Source of the DNA: Paenibacillus sp. Soil766
Lineage (GTDB): Bacteria; Bacillota; Bacilli; Paenibacillales; NBRC-103111
Assembly (NCBI RefSeq): GCF_001428105.1
Contig: NZ_LMSJ01000034.1
Span: 273,494 to 337,493, forward strand
Length of the DNA stretch: 64,000 bases
Reading direction: 5' to 3'
Shown here: positions 1 to 9,417 of the stretch, piece by piece
Numbering within the stretch: the first letter of the stretch is position 1
How the letters are laid out: each line of letters opens with the position of its first letter
The notes under the pieces: model-generated
What the model saw: the letters and a program-made list of their open reading frames with translations, nothing else
Databases searched by the model: none
What the model was told of the DNA's origin: nothing
Position numbers and translations under genes: made by a program

Positions 1-2
1 TC

Positions 3-551
3 TTACTTCTAGCCACACGTGGCGATGCGGGAAGACAAGGATTAGAGCGGGCGAAGAATCGGCAAGAATTAGCGGAGCTACGAGAACAAGAAATGCGTGC
101 AGCAGCGGATATCCTAGGGATTTCAACGATTGAACACTTAGGCTGGCCTGATGGACAGTTAGATGAAGTTGATTTTGAGACACTCGTGACACAGATCATC
201 ACGTTTATTCAGCGTCACGAAGTTGAGAATGTTTACACGTTTGCTGAGGATGGCGGTAATGGACATCGAGACCATATTGCGATCTCCAAAGCGACTACTG
301 CGGCTGTTCACAGTGGAGCTTGTCCAAGTGTCAGGAAATTGTATTATGCCTTTTCTCCGCTGCTGCGTTCGCAAGGGCATCAACCGTCCATTCTAGTTGA
401 CACTGAGAAGGAATGGCCCGTAAAGGCTGCTGCACTTAAAGCGCATCAAACACAGCATGTCACGATCGGGAGACACTTTGGCAATCTGGTGGATTTTCCG
501 GAAGAGAGACGCTATGAGGCCTTTGTTCTCGGATGGCAGGTTGATATCTAA
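3..551 (+). CDS. PIG-L (LmbE-like) deacetylase, 5' end cut by window edge
   Basis: This is a zinc-dependent N-deacetylase of the PIG-L/LmbE family, which removes acetyl groups from N-acetylglucosaminyl compounds. The open frame runs off the left edge, so the start and the metal-binding PHPDD motif lie outside. Visible family marks are ATRGDAG at the very start, AELREQEMRAAADILGI, GWPDGQL, and GGNGHRDH with a metal-ligand His. An internal ATG at 93 is not the real start, because homologous sequence continues upstream of it. The family includes bacillithiol enzymes (BshB), and a YpdA-type reductase lies 36 kb away, but the substrate cannot be told from this fragment. Confidence 0.85.
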   Translation, partial: LLLATRGDAGRQGLERAKNRQELAELREQEMRAAADILGISTIEHLGWPDGQLDEVDFETLVTQIITFIQRHEVENVYTFAEDGGNGHRDHIAISKATTAAVHSGACPSVRKLYYAFSPLLRSQGHQPSILVDTEKEWPVKAAALKAHQTQHVTIGRHFGNLVDFPEERRYEAFVLGWQVDI

Positions 552-657
552 TTGGCAACATTTGAGAAATATCTTCTGGTGTACCCCCAGAAATCGACAA
601 GTAGTGACGAATGCTCTTATAGAGCAGGTCATTCAATGTTTCTAGGGGAGTGTAAGG

Positions 658-861
658 ATGTCACTTTGCAATTGCGATAAATGTGGGCGCGTGTTCCTCA
701 CGAAATGGGAAACAAGATGTACAAGCTGTTCGCAACTGGTATTGATCGATTCGAATAAAGTAAAGGATTTTGTTCGAACGCATCCGCGAGCGAGTCTTAT
801 TGAAATTTACCATCAAACAGGAGTTTCCTTACAAACCATAAAAGAATTAATGAGAGCTTAA
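658..861 (+). CDS. Small zinc-ribbon protein
   Basis: A 67-residue protein with two Cys pairs, CxxC at residues 4-10 (CNCDKC) and CTSC near residue 21, which form a likely zinc ribbon. The C-terminal half (KDFVRTHPRASLIEIYHQTGV) looks like a short helix-turn-helix. The layout recalls the small YvyF-type flagellar operon proteins, but no flagellar genes are nearby. The start is ATG, with a weak GGGGAG ribosome site about 8 bases upstream. The function is unknown. Confidence 0.6.
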   Translation: MSLCNCDKCGRVFLTKWETRCTSCSQLVLIDSNKVKDFVRTHPRASLIEIYHQTGVSLQTIKELMRA

Positions 862-891
862 CCGCACCAGCAACTAAAGGAGCTTTCGAGT

Positions 892-1218
892 ATGCCCCAT
901 ATGATAATTAGAGGAATCAGTGTTCCTCAAATCCAAGCTATAAGTACTGCGCTGATTGTTGAATTGGCGGATGTCTGTTCTTGCGGTACAGACAATTTCA
1001 TGCTGGAATGTTTGCCGACCGTCTCTATCTTCCAAGGGGAGATCTGTGAGACCTATCCATTTATAGAGGTAGGCTGGTTCGAGCGAGGGCAAGAAATTCG
1101 TGATGCGTACGCGAAGGTTCTGACGAAACATATCTTATCACTCGGGATTCCTGAAGTAGAAATTGCTTTCAAGGTCTATCGGGAAGATAGTTATTATTGG
1201 AATGGGAAGTTGGTTTAA
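892..1218 (+). CDS. DUF1904 family protein
   Basis: A 108-residue protein of the DUF1904 family, a small tautomerase-like fold with no established role. Recognisable stretches are an N-terminal strand followed by IVELADVCSC, the YPFIEVGWFERGQE segment, and the C-terminal YYWNGKLV ending. The ATG follows an AAGGAG site at 876-881. It sits 30 bp after the zinc-ribbon gene and is followed by a hairpin terminator, so the two may share a transcript. Confidence 0.75.
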   Translation: MPHMIIRGISVPQIQAISTALIVELADVCSCGTDNFMLECLPTVSIFQGEICETYPFIEVGWFERGQEIRDAYAKVLTKHILSLGIPEVEIAFKVYREDSYYWNGKLV

Positions 1219-1267
1219 TTCACTTGACTTGCCAGGACAACTTATATTTCATTCAATTATGTAAATC

Positions 1268-1304
1268 TCTTACTCCACTTTAATGTGGTGTGAGGGTTTT
1301 TTTT
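1268..1304 (+). terminator. Rho-independent terminator after the DUF1904 gene
   Basis: A stem of about ten pairs with one mismatch, CTTACTCCAC against GTGGTGTGAG with loop TTTAAT, followed by eight T residues. The right arm also contains GAGGG, which could serve as a ribosome site for the short frame at 1305. Confidence 0.7.
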
Positions 1305-1430
1305 ATGCTAAAAGTCATAATTCACGCAATCGATATTGCAGGCGATTATAAAGTGGGATACACTGAATCGACAGAATCTGATTTCCAGTATGACTTCGGG
1401 AATCACATGATAGGAGCGATTTGTGGTTGA
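1305..1430 (+). CDS. Possible 41-residue leader peptide overlapping topB
   Basis: An open frame of 41 codons begins at the ATG directly after the T-run at 1297-1304. It ends with TGA at 1428-1430, overlapping the topB start TTG by four bases (TTGA). GAGGG at 1292-1296 sits eight bases upstream and could be its ribosome site. I do not recognise the peptide. It may be a real translationally coupled leader or chance. Confidence 0.25.
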   Translation: MLKVIIHAIDIAGDYKVGYTESTESDFQYDFGNHMIGAICG

Positions 1431-3682
1431 AGACATTAATTATTGCGGAAAAACCCGATATGGGCCGAAACATAGCTGCCGCAATAGAACCAAAAGCCAA
1501 AAATATGAGGTCACATCTTGAAGGTGAGCAATATATCATCACGTGGGCAATCGGACATTTGATTGAGTTGGCAGAACCGGATCATTATGACGAAAAATAT
1601 AAAAAGTGGAATATTAATCATCTCCCGATTATTCCTTCAGAATTTAAGTTAATTCCTAACCCGCGTACGTATGATCAACTTAAGGTGATTGCGGAGTTAG
1701 CGAAGAAATGCAATCAGCTAGTTAACGCGTGTGATGCTGGGCGTGAAGGGCAGCATATTTTCTCCCTTATCCAACGTCATCTGGGGCTCAATCAGCCTGT
1801 TAAGCGGCTTTGGATCTCTGATTTAACCTCGGAAACGATCCGCAATGGGTTCGCAACGCTGAAGGATGGCGCCGAATACGAGAACTTAACGCGCGCCGCA
1901 CGCTCCCGTAGTGAAGCGGATTGGCTGATTGGCATGAACGGTTCACGTGCGTTTACGACGAAGCATAATGTGTTGCTTTCGGTGGGACGCGTCCAAACGC
2001 CGGTGCTCGCATTGATTTATGATCGTCAAAAGCAGATTGAGGCGTTTTCCTCACTCAAATTTTATGAGCTGGAGGGTCACTTCGCCCAAGGCGAAACACC
2101 TTACCGAGGCATGTGGCAGGGTGAACGTTTCACGGATGGCGAGAAGGCTTCTGCACTTGCTGCTAAGGTGAAAGGGAAACCGGCACGAATTCAGTCTTAT
2201 GAAGTGAAGGAAACCAAAGAATTCCCATTCAAATTGTATGATTTGACCTTGCTGCAACGTGAGGCGAATGGGAAATATGCGTTTTCTGCAAAGAAAACAT
2301 TAGATACGGCGCAAGCATTGTATGAGAAGCACAAGGTTATTTCTTACCCAAGAACGAATTCCAACTATGTGACAGAGCAAAATATTCCGGACATGCATAA
2401 AGCGCTCAACGCTTTGCAAGGAACGGCTTATCATGAGCTAGTACAAGGCGCTAATCGCAATCTTGTTCATATCAATAATAAATTTATTTGTAATCCAACC
2501 AAGGTTGAGGATCACCACGCTATTTTGCCGACGAATAAGAAGGCATCAGGACTAAGTCCGGATGAACAGAAATTGTATGATCTCATTGTCAGACGTTTTC
2601 TTTCTCAGTTTTATCCTCCTGCTGCTTACAAGGTACATACGGTCATGACGGAAGTGGAACAAGAACTGTTCAAGACAACCGTCAAAGAATTGTTGTCGCT
2701 AGGCTGGAAGGTTATTTACGCTGATCAGAAGAAGGAAAAGGCCAAGGCAACCAAGGGGAAAGAGAAAGAAGACACTGAAGAAGACGAAGAGGTCGAAGTC
2801 AACGAACCGTTCTCCATCGATGCGAATGGGGACGTGGTGTGTACGGATGCGATTGTGAAGGAGAAAGATACACAGCCGCCTAAGCACTTTAATGAAGGAA
2901 CGTTACTGAAAGCGATGGAAAGCGCGGGGAAGCAGATTGAGGATGAAGAGCTTCGCGATGCGATGAAAGACTCTGGCCTCGGCACGCCTGCGACTCGTGC
3001 AGCAACGATTGAACGCTTGAAGAAGGTCGGCTATATCGACATGCAGGGTAAGAAAATCATTTTGACTCAGAAGGGTAGAATGGTTGTTGAATTGATTCGC
3101 GGAGCGGGTATTGAGCTATTGACGTCTCCTGAGATGACAGGGCAATGGGAGCGTAGGTTGAACGAAATTTCCCGTGGCACAGCATCGGACGACCAGTTTA
3201 TGCACAATGTGAAGCGGTTTGCGACGCTGATCGTCGATAAGGTGCGCAAGCAAGCTAGAGCTTCGAAAACGGATTTCGAAGGGGAGATTGCACCGGAAAC
3301 CAGCGGCAAGCGTGGCGCAGCTTCGACGAAGACGGTGTCTCGTGGGGACGGCTCTGCGAAAGCTCCTGCGAAGAAGAAAGCATCTGCTGCGAAACCTGCA
3401 GCGGACGGAGCTAACACGTTCATTGCAACGTGTCCGAGACCTGGCTGCGGCGGCTCACTTTTTATGGGGCGTAAGGGCTATGGCTGCTCGCATTATAAGG
3501 AAGGCTGCAGCTTCGTCATTTGGAAGGAAAGCTTCGGACGAAGCTTAACAGACACGCAAGTGCAAGCACTCGTTCAGAAAGGGAAAACGACGAAGCTGAA
3601 GCTGGTTTTAGCTGATGGGACAGAAACAGACGGGAAGATTGTGCTGATGGACGTTGCTACGGGAGCACTCGGAACGGAATGA
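1427..3682 (+). CDS. topB: DNA topoisomerase III
   Basis: A type IA topoisomerase that passes single strands through a transient break and resolves recombination and replication intermediates. The Toprim domain opens with LIIAEKPDMGRNIA and carries NACDAGREGQ. The catalytic tyrosine is in VISYPRTNSNY. An acidic, lysine-rich insertion lies around residues 435-465, and the C-terminus has a zinc-finger-like Cys cluster (CPRPGCGG, CSHYKEGC). At about 750 residues it is slightly longer than Bacillus TopB. I prefer TTG at 1427 because AGGAG at 1412-1416 is ten bases away; TTG at 1421 is the alternative. Its stop overlaps the ung start (ATGA). Confidence 0.95.
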   Translation: MKTLIIAEKPDMGRNIAAAIEPKAKNMRSHLEGEQYIITWAIGHLIELAEPDHYDEKYKKWNINHLPIIPSEFKLIPNPRTYDQLKVIAELAKKCNQLVNACDAGREGQHIFSLIQRHLGLNQPVKRLWISDLTSETIRNGFATLKDGAEYENLTRAARSRSEADWLIGMNGSRAFTTKHNVLLSVGRVQTPVLALIYDRQKQIEAFSSLKFYELEGHFAQGETPYRGMWQGERFTDGEKASALAAKVKGKPARIQSYEVKETKEFPFKLYDLTLLQREANGKYAFSAKKTLDTAQALYEKHKVISYPRTNSNYVTEQNIPDMHKALNALQGTAYHELVQGANRNLVHINNKFICNPTKVEDHHAILPTNKKASGLSPDEQKLYDLIVRRFLSQFYPPAAYKVHTVMTEVEQELFKTTVKELLSLGWKVIYADQKKEKAKATKGKEKEDTEEDEEVEVNEPFSIDANGDVVCTDAIVKEKDTQPPKHFNEGTLLKAMESAGKQIEDEELRDAMKDSGLGTPATRAATIERLKKVGYIDMQGKKIILTQKGRMVVELIRGAGIELLTSPEMTGQWERRLNEISRGTASDDQFMHNVKRFATLIVDKVRKQARASKTDFEGEIAPETSGKRGAASTKTVSRGDGSAKAPAKKKASAAKPAADGANTFIATCPRPGCGGSLFMGRKGYGCSHYKEGCSFVIWKESFGRSLTDTQVQALVQKGKTTKLKLVLADGTETDGKIVLMDVATGALGTE

Positions 3683-4398
3683 GTAAATGGGGGAACTATG
3701 GAGTGAAACCTGTTACGAATGATTGGTTGACGGTTTTGGCAGAGGAATTTCAAGCACCTTATTATAAGGAACTAGAACAGTTTCTGCAGCAAGAGTATTC
3801 CCAGCATACGATCTATCCACCTGTGGATGAAGTGTTTCGTGCGTTGGAGTGGACCTCATTTGCGGATACGAAGGTAGTAATACTTGGACAAGACCCCTAT
3901 CATGGAAGCGGACAAGCCCATGGGCTAAGTTTCTCTGTGAAGCTTGGGACTGCAATCCCGCCTTCGCTTAGAAATATGTATAAGGAACTAGTCTCAGATC
4001 TCGACTGTCCTATTCCTGATCATGGCTATTTAAAGGCGTGGGCAGATCAAGGTGTTCTGTTACTTAATACGGTTTTAACCGTACGAGAGGCATTACCTAA
4101 CTCACACAAAGGAAAGGGCTGGGAGAGATTCACGGATCGAATCATCCAAGCATTAAGTGCGCGTGAGCAACCCGTCATTTTTCTACTCTGGGGAAGCCAT
4201 GCACTAGCCAAACGATCTGTGATCGACACCACGCGACATGTCATCATAACATCGGCTCATCCTAGTCCGTTATCGGCATATCGCGGATTCTTTGGCAGCA
4301 AGCCTTTTTCTAACGTTAATGCCGTATTGAATCGACTTCAAATGACAGAGATCGACTGGGAAATCCCGAATAATAAGCATAACAAAAACCATGAATGA
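3679..4398 (+). CDS. ung: Uracil-DNA glycosylase
   Basis: Family 1 UNG, which removes uracil from DNA as the first step of base excision repair. The water-activating loop GQDPYHG is at about residue 70, and the HPSPLSAYRGFFG DNA-intercalation loop is near residue 194. The length of 239 residues is normal. The start overlaps topB by four bases, which implies translational coupling. A GTG at 3703 is an alternative start. Confidence 0.96.
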   Translation: MSKWGNYGVKPVTNDWLTVLAEEFQAPYYKELEQFLQQEYSQHTIYPPVDEVFRALEWTSFADTKVVILGQDPYHGSGQAHGLSFSVKLGTAIPPSLRNMYKELVSDLDCPIPDHGYLKAWADQGVLLLNTVLTVREALPNSHKGKGWERFTDRIIQALSAREQPVIFLLWGSHALAKRSVIDTTRHVIITSAHPSPLSAYRGFFGSKPFSNVNAVLNRLQMTEIDWEIPNNKHNKNHE

Positions 4399-4417
4399 CA
4401 ACATTCGTGGTTTTTTT
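4385..4417 (+). terminator. Terminator of topB-ung
   Basis: Nine-pair stem CCATGAATG / CATTCGTGG with loop ACAA and a T7 tail. The left arm includes the last codons and stop of ung. Confidence 0.85.
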
Positions 4418-4491
4418 CATTATGTATCGACCGAAACCTACGTTCCGAAACGAATAGTATGTATAGACTATGTAAAGATTGCCTAGCTCTT

Positions 4492-5424
4492 CTATAATAT
4501 AGGTTGTACATAGGTAATCGGCAAGTTCAGCTCGCAATTTTTACCTGATTCGTAGGAGCGGTTTCCGAGAACTTCGCGAAATGCGTCGTAATCAGCTTCG
4601 GTACCTCGCTGCAAGACTTGGATGGCTGCTTCAAGCACAGTGACGGCATCCTCCATCGCTGTCTCCAACAACTCCCATACACTGAAGGTATAGGTTTCAT
4701 TCAGATCCGTTGGACAGTTCCAAGTCGTCTTGGCTTCATTGAAATAATCGCGTGGAGCGGGATGCTTCGTGTAAACCAATGGCGATATTTGACCTACTGT
4801 CAATATTCGCTTGATACCATGCGGATCATGAAATAACCGTTGTGCACGGATCATGTCATAGTAGGCATCATCCCAATCGGAATCTTTCATTTGTGAGGCG
4901 ATTCCGGGATAATGGATTGCGGTTGCAGCGGTGAGAGCCGGAACGATGCCTAAGGGGAATTTTTCACCTACATATATTTCTTTCCATACGGGTGTTTTCC
5001 ACGTTTGGATATCTCGCTCATGCTTGGCGTAAAGGGTATCCATGATGATTTCAAATCGTTGATGATCCCATTTCTTGAAGCCGGATTTATAGAATACATA
5101 TGGATGTAAATTGCGATCCAAAACATGGTGTGTCAGAAATCCGAGAACATAGAGAACCGCAGGATTATATAGGCCGCGGCCTCGCACCTGTCGAACTAGA
5201 TCAAGTAAGAAAGGTCCACAGGAATCTTTGTGCATGAGACTACCGAGTGCATTTAACTTCTTATCTTTTTGCCAAGGTAGGAAGTTGTGATAAAAAAGAA
5301 AATCAGGTCCTTGGCAGCCAAGTGAAAAAATGTGACGCTGCTGTTTATCATTAAGAACCGAAGTATGACCGAGTTGGTTCATAGCTTTTTGACCGAAAAT
5401 TAAATGTGTCCAAATATTAGGCAA
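4492..5424 (-). CDS. Zinc-dependent phospholipase C family protein
   Basis: A 310-residue protein of the zinc-dependent phospholipase C fold (PF00882 type). It begins MPNIWTHLIFGQKA, and the His-rich metal sites are visible as WTH near the N-terminus, GCQGPDFLF, and FLTHHVLDRNLHPY. No signal peptide is evident, so a cytoplasmic or cell-associated enzyme is more likely than a secreted toxin-like phospholipase. The start is TTG, with AGGAGG about eight bases upstream. It stands alone between ung and the PAS kinase. Confidence 0.85.
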   Translation of the reverse strand: MPNIWTHLIFGQKAMNQLGHTSVLNDKQQRHIFSLGCQGPDFLFYHNFLPWQKDKKLNALGSLMHKDSCGPFLLDLVRQVRGRGLYNPAVLYVLGFLTHHVLDRNLHPYVFYKSGFKKWDHQRFEIIMDTLYAKHERDIQTWKTPVWKEIYVGEKFPLGIVPALTAATAIHYPGIASQMKDSDWDDAYYDMIRAQRLFHDPHGIKRILTVGQISPLVYTKHPAPRDYFNEAKTTWNCPTDLNETYTFSVWELLETAMEDAVTVLEAAIQVLQRGTEADYDAFREVLGNRSYESGKNCELNLPITYVQPIL

Positions 5425-5615
5425 GGGAGCATCCTCCTATAACTCGAGATGAAGAATAATGAACGTTTTCATTCTAACATATTGACGGAAAGTAAGGGCA
5501 TATTTCGTGAACAATTTCAAACCATAAGGTTTTAATTGCAGGATTGTTTGTAGGATTGTCGAATCTATCAAACGGTGTGGATTACCATCTAAGCATGTAC
5601 CCTGGGGGAAAAAAT

Positions 5616-7790
5616 ATGAATAAACATTCGGAAATGGAGCCATCGTTCGATGCGATTTTTGAATTCACCACAATGGGAATGGCTCTGATTTCGCTTGAGG
5701 GTCATTGGTTGAGAATGAATCGCAGTTTGTGCGACATCGTTGGCTATACAGAGCGGGAGCTCCTTACTACGCAAATGAAGTTGTTAGTAGAACCTAATCA
5801 AGTGCGTCACATAGATCGTATCATGAAGAACTTACTTAATGGAGAGTTACCTAAATCTCAAGAAGCGATTCGTATTATTCATAAGAATTCAACTTTACTA
5901 TACGTTGACTGGCGGATGTCAATCATACGAGATTCGGAGAGCAAGCCACAGGCATTCATTGTTCAAATGAACGTCGTCTCCCAACAGTCCGAGATGGAAC
6001 GAAAACTGGCGGAAAGCGAACAGCGCTATAAATCTTTGATTGAACATAACCCCGCAGGTATTCTGACTTGTGACATTCATGGACGCATTCAAGGTGTTAA
6101 TCCAGCCATGGAAAGGATTCTAGGTTACTCTAAAGATGAATTGATCTCTCAATTTATTCATCATATTTTTATGCAAAATAACACGAGAATAGCTGATGCA
6201 GCAGAGATGCTGTTGCAAAGTGATAATTATATGGTAGTGTTTCAACAAGAGAATGGCGAACAAATTGAATTAGGTGTCAAAAATGTTCCGATCATTGTCA
6301 ATGATAAATTGGATGGCGTGTATTTAATTGCTAAAGATATCACGCGATTCAATCGTGATCGAGAATCATTGCGAGTCGCTCAACAGGATCTTCATGATAC
6401 CGTACGAAGACAACAGGGGATGACTTTAAAGTTCAGAAAAATAAATGGTAATTTCATCCATACATTATGTGATGGTGAGCTGTTGTATCGTTTGGGTTTT
6501 AAACCAACACACATTATAGGGAATACACTGCATGATATTTGGCCGGCCTTTTTGGCCAGTTCTATAGAAGCTTATTACCATCGAGCATGGAATGGCGAAG
6601 AAAATGTGATGTTTGAAGCAACTTTCAGGGGGATTACCTACCTCACTTCCTTGCGACCCATTATGGAGAATGAGCGCATGGTGGAGGTTATCGGCTCGTG
6701 TGTTGATATTACGGAACGTAAGCGGATGGAAACAGAGCTCAGAGAAACGAAGGAGCTTCTGGAATCTGTTATTAATAACACCTCAGACGCCATTAGTGTG
6801 CTTGACTTGAATGAGCGAGTGATCTCAGTCAATGCGGCACATGAGCATATTTTTGGTTGGAGTCAAGCGGAGTTAGCGGGTCGAATATTACCGATTTATC
6901 CTGACTACTTGGAAAATGAACGCAATGAGATATATAACGAGCTACGATTAGGTAAGCGGATATCAGGAATGGAATCGGTTCGACTTCGCAAAGATGGTCA
7001 ATTGATTCACGTGAGTATAACGAAAACACCAATTCGGAACGAAAAGGGTGATATTTTCGGATTTGCAGGTATCACGCGAGATATTACTGAACGTAAGCAA
7101 ACGGAAGAGCTTCTCCGAAAATCAGACAAGCTTTCCGTTGCAGGACAGCTCGCGGCGGGACTTGCACATGAAATTAGGAACCCTCTTACCTCGCTTCGCG
7201 GTTTCTTACAGCTACTTCAACATGATCTCAAAGATAAGAAGCATTATTTTGACATCATGTTATCTGAGTTGGATCGCATCAATTTCATTGTTAGTGAATT
7301 TCTAGTGATCGCTAAGCCGGAAGCTATAACGTATAAAAAGAGCGATCTAGTGACGATATTGCAATCGGTCATTGCCCTTCTGGATACGCAAGCCGTACTC
7401 TGTAACGTTCAACTTGTGTTGGAATTCCAATCGGAGATACCAGAAATAACGTGCTCGGAGATGCATTTGAAGCAATTGTTCATTAATTTGATCAAAAATG
7501 CGATGGAAGCTATTCCAAAGGACGGTCAAATCAAATTAATCGTTTCTTTACATGGGATTGATCAGATTAGAGTTCGGACACAAGATAACGGATGCGGGAT
7601 ACCTGAGGAACGATTGAAACAGCTAGGGGAGCCCTTCTATACGACGAAAGAGAAGGGAACTGGCTTAGGTTTAATGATGTGCTTCAAGATTGTAGAAGCG
7701 CACAAAGGAACCATGAATATCCAGAGCCAAGTGGGGTTTGGGACGACAATCGATGTGTTCTTGCCTACTTATACAAGGGATCATAGTTGA
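5616..7790 (+). CDS. Multi-PAS sensor histidine kinase
   Basis: A cytoplasmic kinase of about 724 residues without membrane segments. Four PAS-like modules come first (roughly residues 8-120, 140-250, 285-390 and 395-510; the third is degenerate). They are followed by a HisKA domain with the phospho-acceptor in GLAHEIRNPLTSLRGF near residue 517, and a HATPase domain with DNGCGIP and GTGLGL. The architecture matches Bacillus sporulation kinases of the KinA/KinE kind, and no response regulator is adjacent, which also fits a phosphorelay kinase. I chose ATG 5616 because GGGGGAA precedes it. The frame is open back to a TTG at 5544. Confidence 0.92.
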   Translation: MNKHSEMEPSFDAIFEFTTMGMALISLEGHWLRMNRSLCDIVGYTERELLTTQMKLLVEPNQVRHIDRIMKNLLNGELPKSQEAIRIIHKNSTLLYVDWRMSIIRDSESKPQAFIVQMNVVSQQSEMERKLAESEQRYKSLIEHNPAGILTCDIHGRIQGVNPAMERILGYSKDELISQFIHHIFMQNNTRIADAAEMLLQSDNYMVVFQQENGEQIELGVKNVPIIVNDKLDGVYLIAKDITRFNRDRESLRVAQQDLHDTVRRQQGMTLKFRKINGNFIHTLCDGELLYRLGFKPTHIIGNTLHDIWPAFLASSIEAYYHRAWNGEENVMFEATFRGITYLTSLRPIMENERMVEVIGSCVDITERKRMETELRETKELLESVINNTSDAISVLDLNERVISVNAAHEHIFGWSQAELAGRILPIYPDYLENERNEIYNELRLGKRISGMESVRLRKDGQLIHVSITKTPIRNEKGDIFGFAGITRDITERKQTEELLRKSDKLSVAGQLAAGLAHEIRNPLTSLRGFLQLLQHDLKDKKHYFDIMLSELDRINFIVSEFLVIAKPEAITYKKSDLVTILQSVIALLDTQAVLCNVQLVLEFQSEIPEITCSEMHLKQLFINLIKNAMEAIPKDGQIKLIVSLHGIDQIRVRTQDNGCGIPEERLKQLGEPFYTTKEKGTGLGLMMCFKIVEAHKGTMNIQSQVGFGTTIDVFLPTYTRDHS

Positions 7791-7820
7791 CTTCCTTGCG
7801 TTATGTACGTTGAGATGTTG

Positions 7821-7862
7821 AAAACCGCCGTCGGGTTGAACCGAGAACGGCGGTTTTCTTAT
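7821..7862 (+). terminator. Terminator of the PAS kinase gene
   Basis: AAAACCGCCGT pairs with ACGGCGGTTTT around the loop, and a short T-rich tail follows. It may also serve the convergent small gene on the minus strand. Confidence 0.85.
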
Positions 7863-7864
7863 TT

Positions 7865-8095
7865 CTAGAATGCAATACTAAATTCCGAAGTTTCTCTCGA
7901 ATACCAAGTTGAAATAGTGGTGTTATTTTCATTGTAAACAAGAACATGATCTGGCGTGTATTTGATGATAATCCCTGTAGTTACTTGGTAATAAACGCCT
8001 AGTTGATCGAGTGACCATACGAACACAGGTGTTTTCGTTAGGGCAGCAGTAAATAATTCTGAATCTGTATCTAGTAGCTTTGTTCCGTAAATCAT
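7865..8095 (-). CDS. Small hypothetical protein
   Basis: A 76-residue protein that I do not recognise. It is made of alternating short beta-like segments (TPVFVWSLDQLGVYYQVTTG, HVLVYNENNTTISTWY) and has no membrane helix or cysteine. The ATG at 8095 is preceded by AGAGGTG at a good distance; a TTG one codon earlier is possible. It converges with the PAS kinase. Confidence 0.55.
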   Translation of the reverse strand: MIYGTKLLDTDSELFTAALTKTPVFVWSLDQLGVYYQVTTGIIIKYTPDHVLVYNENNTTISTWYSRETSEFSIAF

Positions 8096-8456
8096 CAATA
8101 CACCTCTGTCATATGGTTAGTTGTAAGGCACTTATTAATAGGGACAGTATGGCAAATGAAATCATCACACTGTGTTTATAATTTTTTTTGTGGCGTTCTG
8201 ATTTCTTTCCAAGTAGAATCAAGATTGTCTTATTTCAATTCGTTACTTTGAGGATTTCCTAAATTATGTAGAATATGAGCATTCGATGCCCGAAATTTTA
8301 CATGTGATGTGATTGAGCGAATTACCAGTGATATCGAAGATGAACGATAAAGGAAAAAAAGAGGGTTCCCTAGCGTTTGAATTCCTTGTATAATAGGAAA
8401 GCTTTGCTGAATTGACAGTAGGTAAATTATGATTGGGTAGAAGGGGAAAGGGGTCA
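8096..8456. other. AT-rich intergenic region, 361 bp
   Basis: This region separates two divergent genes. I see only a TATAAT at 8392-8397 that could be the -10 of the kinase gene promoter, without a convincing -35. No hairpin, repeat or credible reading frame was found. Confidence 0.4.
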
Positions 8457-9113
8457 ATGGCAGTGATTGTGGTTGGGGGAATGATCGGTCTTGGTAAGAC
8501 ATCTGTATCCACTTTACTTGGACAAGAACTAAATTCGAATGTTTACTATGAGAGTGTTGATGATAATCCGATATTACCGCTTTTTTACACAGCATCACCG
8601 GAAGAAATCGAAAAGCATCGGTATCCGTTCTTGCTGCAATTACACTTCTTGAATACGCGATTTAAGGCCATTAAACAGGCATTAGTACATAACCGAAATG
8701 TACTGGATAGAAGTATTTATGAGGATTGGTATTTTGCCAAGGTGAACCGTGAGTTAGGGCGTATTTCACAATTAGAATTTGATGTATATGAAGGTTTGGC
8801 TGATAACATGATGTCAGAGTTGGCGGAGCTGCCTAAGAAGGCGCCTGATCTGATGGTCTATTTGAAAGCTTCATTCGAAACTGTTATGTACCGCATTGGT
8901 CTCCGTGGCCGCAGCTTTGAGCAGGATCAATCGTTGGTTGATTATTATCGCAAGCTTTGGTCTGGATACGATGACTGGGTCATGAATCACTACCATGCAT
9001 CTGAAGTTCTCATCGTTGATATGGACCGGGTAGATGTTGTTAACCGCGCGGCAGATGCAGCGCAGTTGGTCCAAGAGGTTCGTGCGAAATTATCTGATTT
9101 GGCAATCGTATAA
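8457..9113 (+). CDS. Deoxynucleoside kinase (dAK/dGK type)
   Basis: This enzyme phosphorylates deoxynucleosides for nucleotide salvage. The N-terminus has the P-loop GGMIGLGKTS, the middle has the DRSIYEDWYFAKVN segment typical of the family, and the LID arginine region is RIGLRGRSFE. At 218 residues it has normal length. ATG 8457 is preceded by two purine-rich ribosome-site candidates. Whether it prefers deoxyguanosine or deoxyadenosine/deoxycytidine cannot be read from motifs alone. The gene is single and ends in a strong terminator. Confidence 0.88.
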   Translation: MAVIVVGGMIGLGKTSVSTLLGQELNSNVYYESVDDNPILPLFYTASPEEIEKHRYPFLLQLHFLNTRFKAIKQALVHNRNVLDRSIYEDWYFAKVNRELGRISQLEFDVYEGLADNMMSELAELPKKAPDLMVYLKASFETVMYRIGLRGRSFEQDQSLVDYYRKLWSGYDDWVMNHYHASEVLIVDMDRVDVVNRAADAAQLVQEVRAKLSDLAIV

Positions 9114-9143
9114 ATGCAGTAAGCGAAATTTGTCGAAATGTAG

Positions 9144-9177
9144 AAAAGACCCCCTCAAACCTGAGGGGGTCTTTCGA
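9144..9177 (+). terminator. Terminator of the deoxynucleoside kinase gene
   Basis: A long perfect stem, AAAGACCCCCTCA against TGAGGGGGTCTTT (with flanking pairs), and a tail of three T. Confidence 0.9.
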
Positions 9178-9229
9178 ATTATATAATAGAAATTTTAATT
9201 CTACAGTGTAATCCTAGAAAGCGAAGGTG

Positions 9230-9391
9230 ATGATATTGTTGTTTATTGTATGTTACAAAGGCAAGCCTATGAGTGCACCACTGCCGAAATTAGCAGCAAC
9301 GGAGAAAATGTTGAAGCTTAGTCGTTCATTTGCCAATCTTGAGCTCGTCGAAGTGCATCAACAACAATGGCAAACAGCTGCGAATATTTAG
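9230..9391 (+). CDS. Small hypothetical protein, 53 residues
   Basis: A short frame with plausible codon use, flanked by terminators on both sides. The N-terminus is hydrophobic (MILLFIVCYKGKPM), followed by a helical, charged stretch (AATEKMLKLSRSFANLELVE) and a Gln-rich end. GAAGG at 9223-9227 could serve ATG 9230 only poorly; TTG 9236 or 9239 are better spaced. I do not recognise the family. Confidence 0.5.
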   Translation: MILLFIVCYKGKPMSAPLPKLAATEKMLKLSRSFANLELVEVHQQQWQTAANI

Positions 9392-9417
9392 GACCCTATA
9401 TATCCCATTGCGTATTC

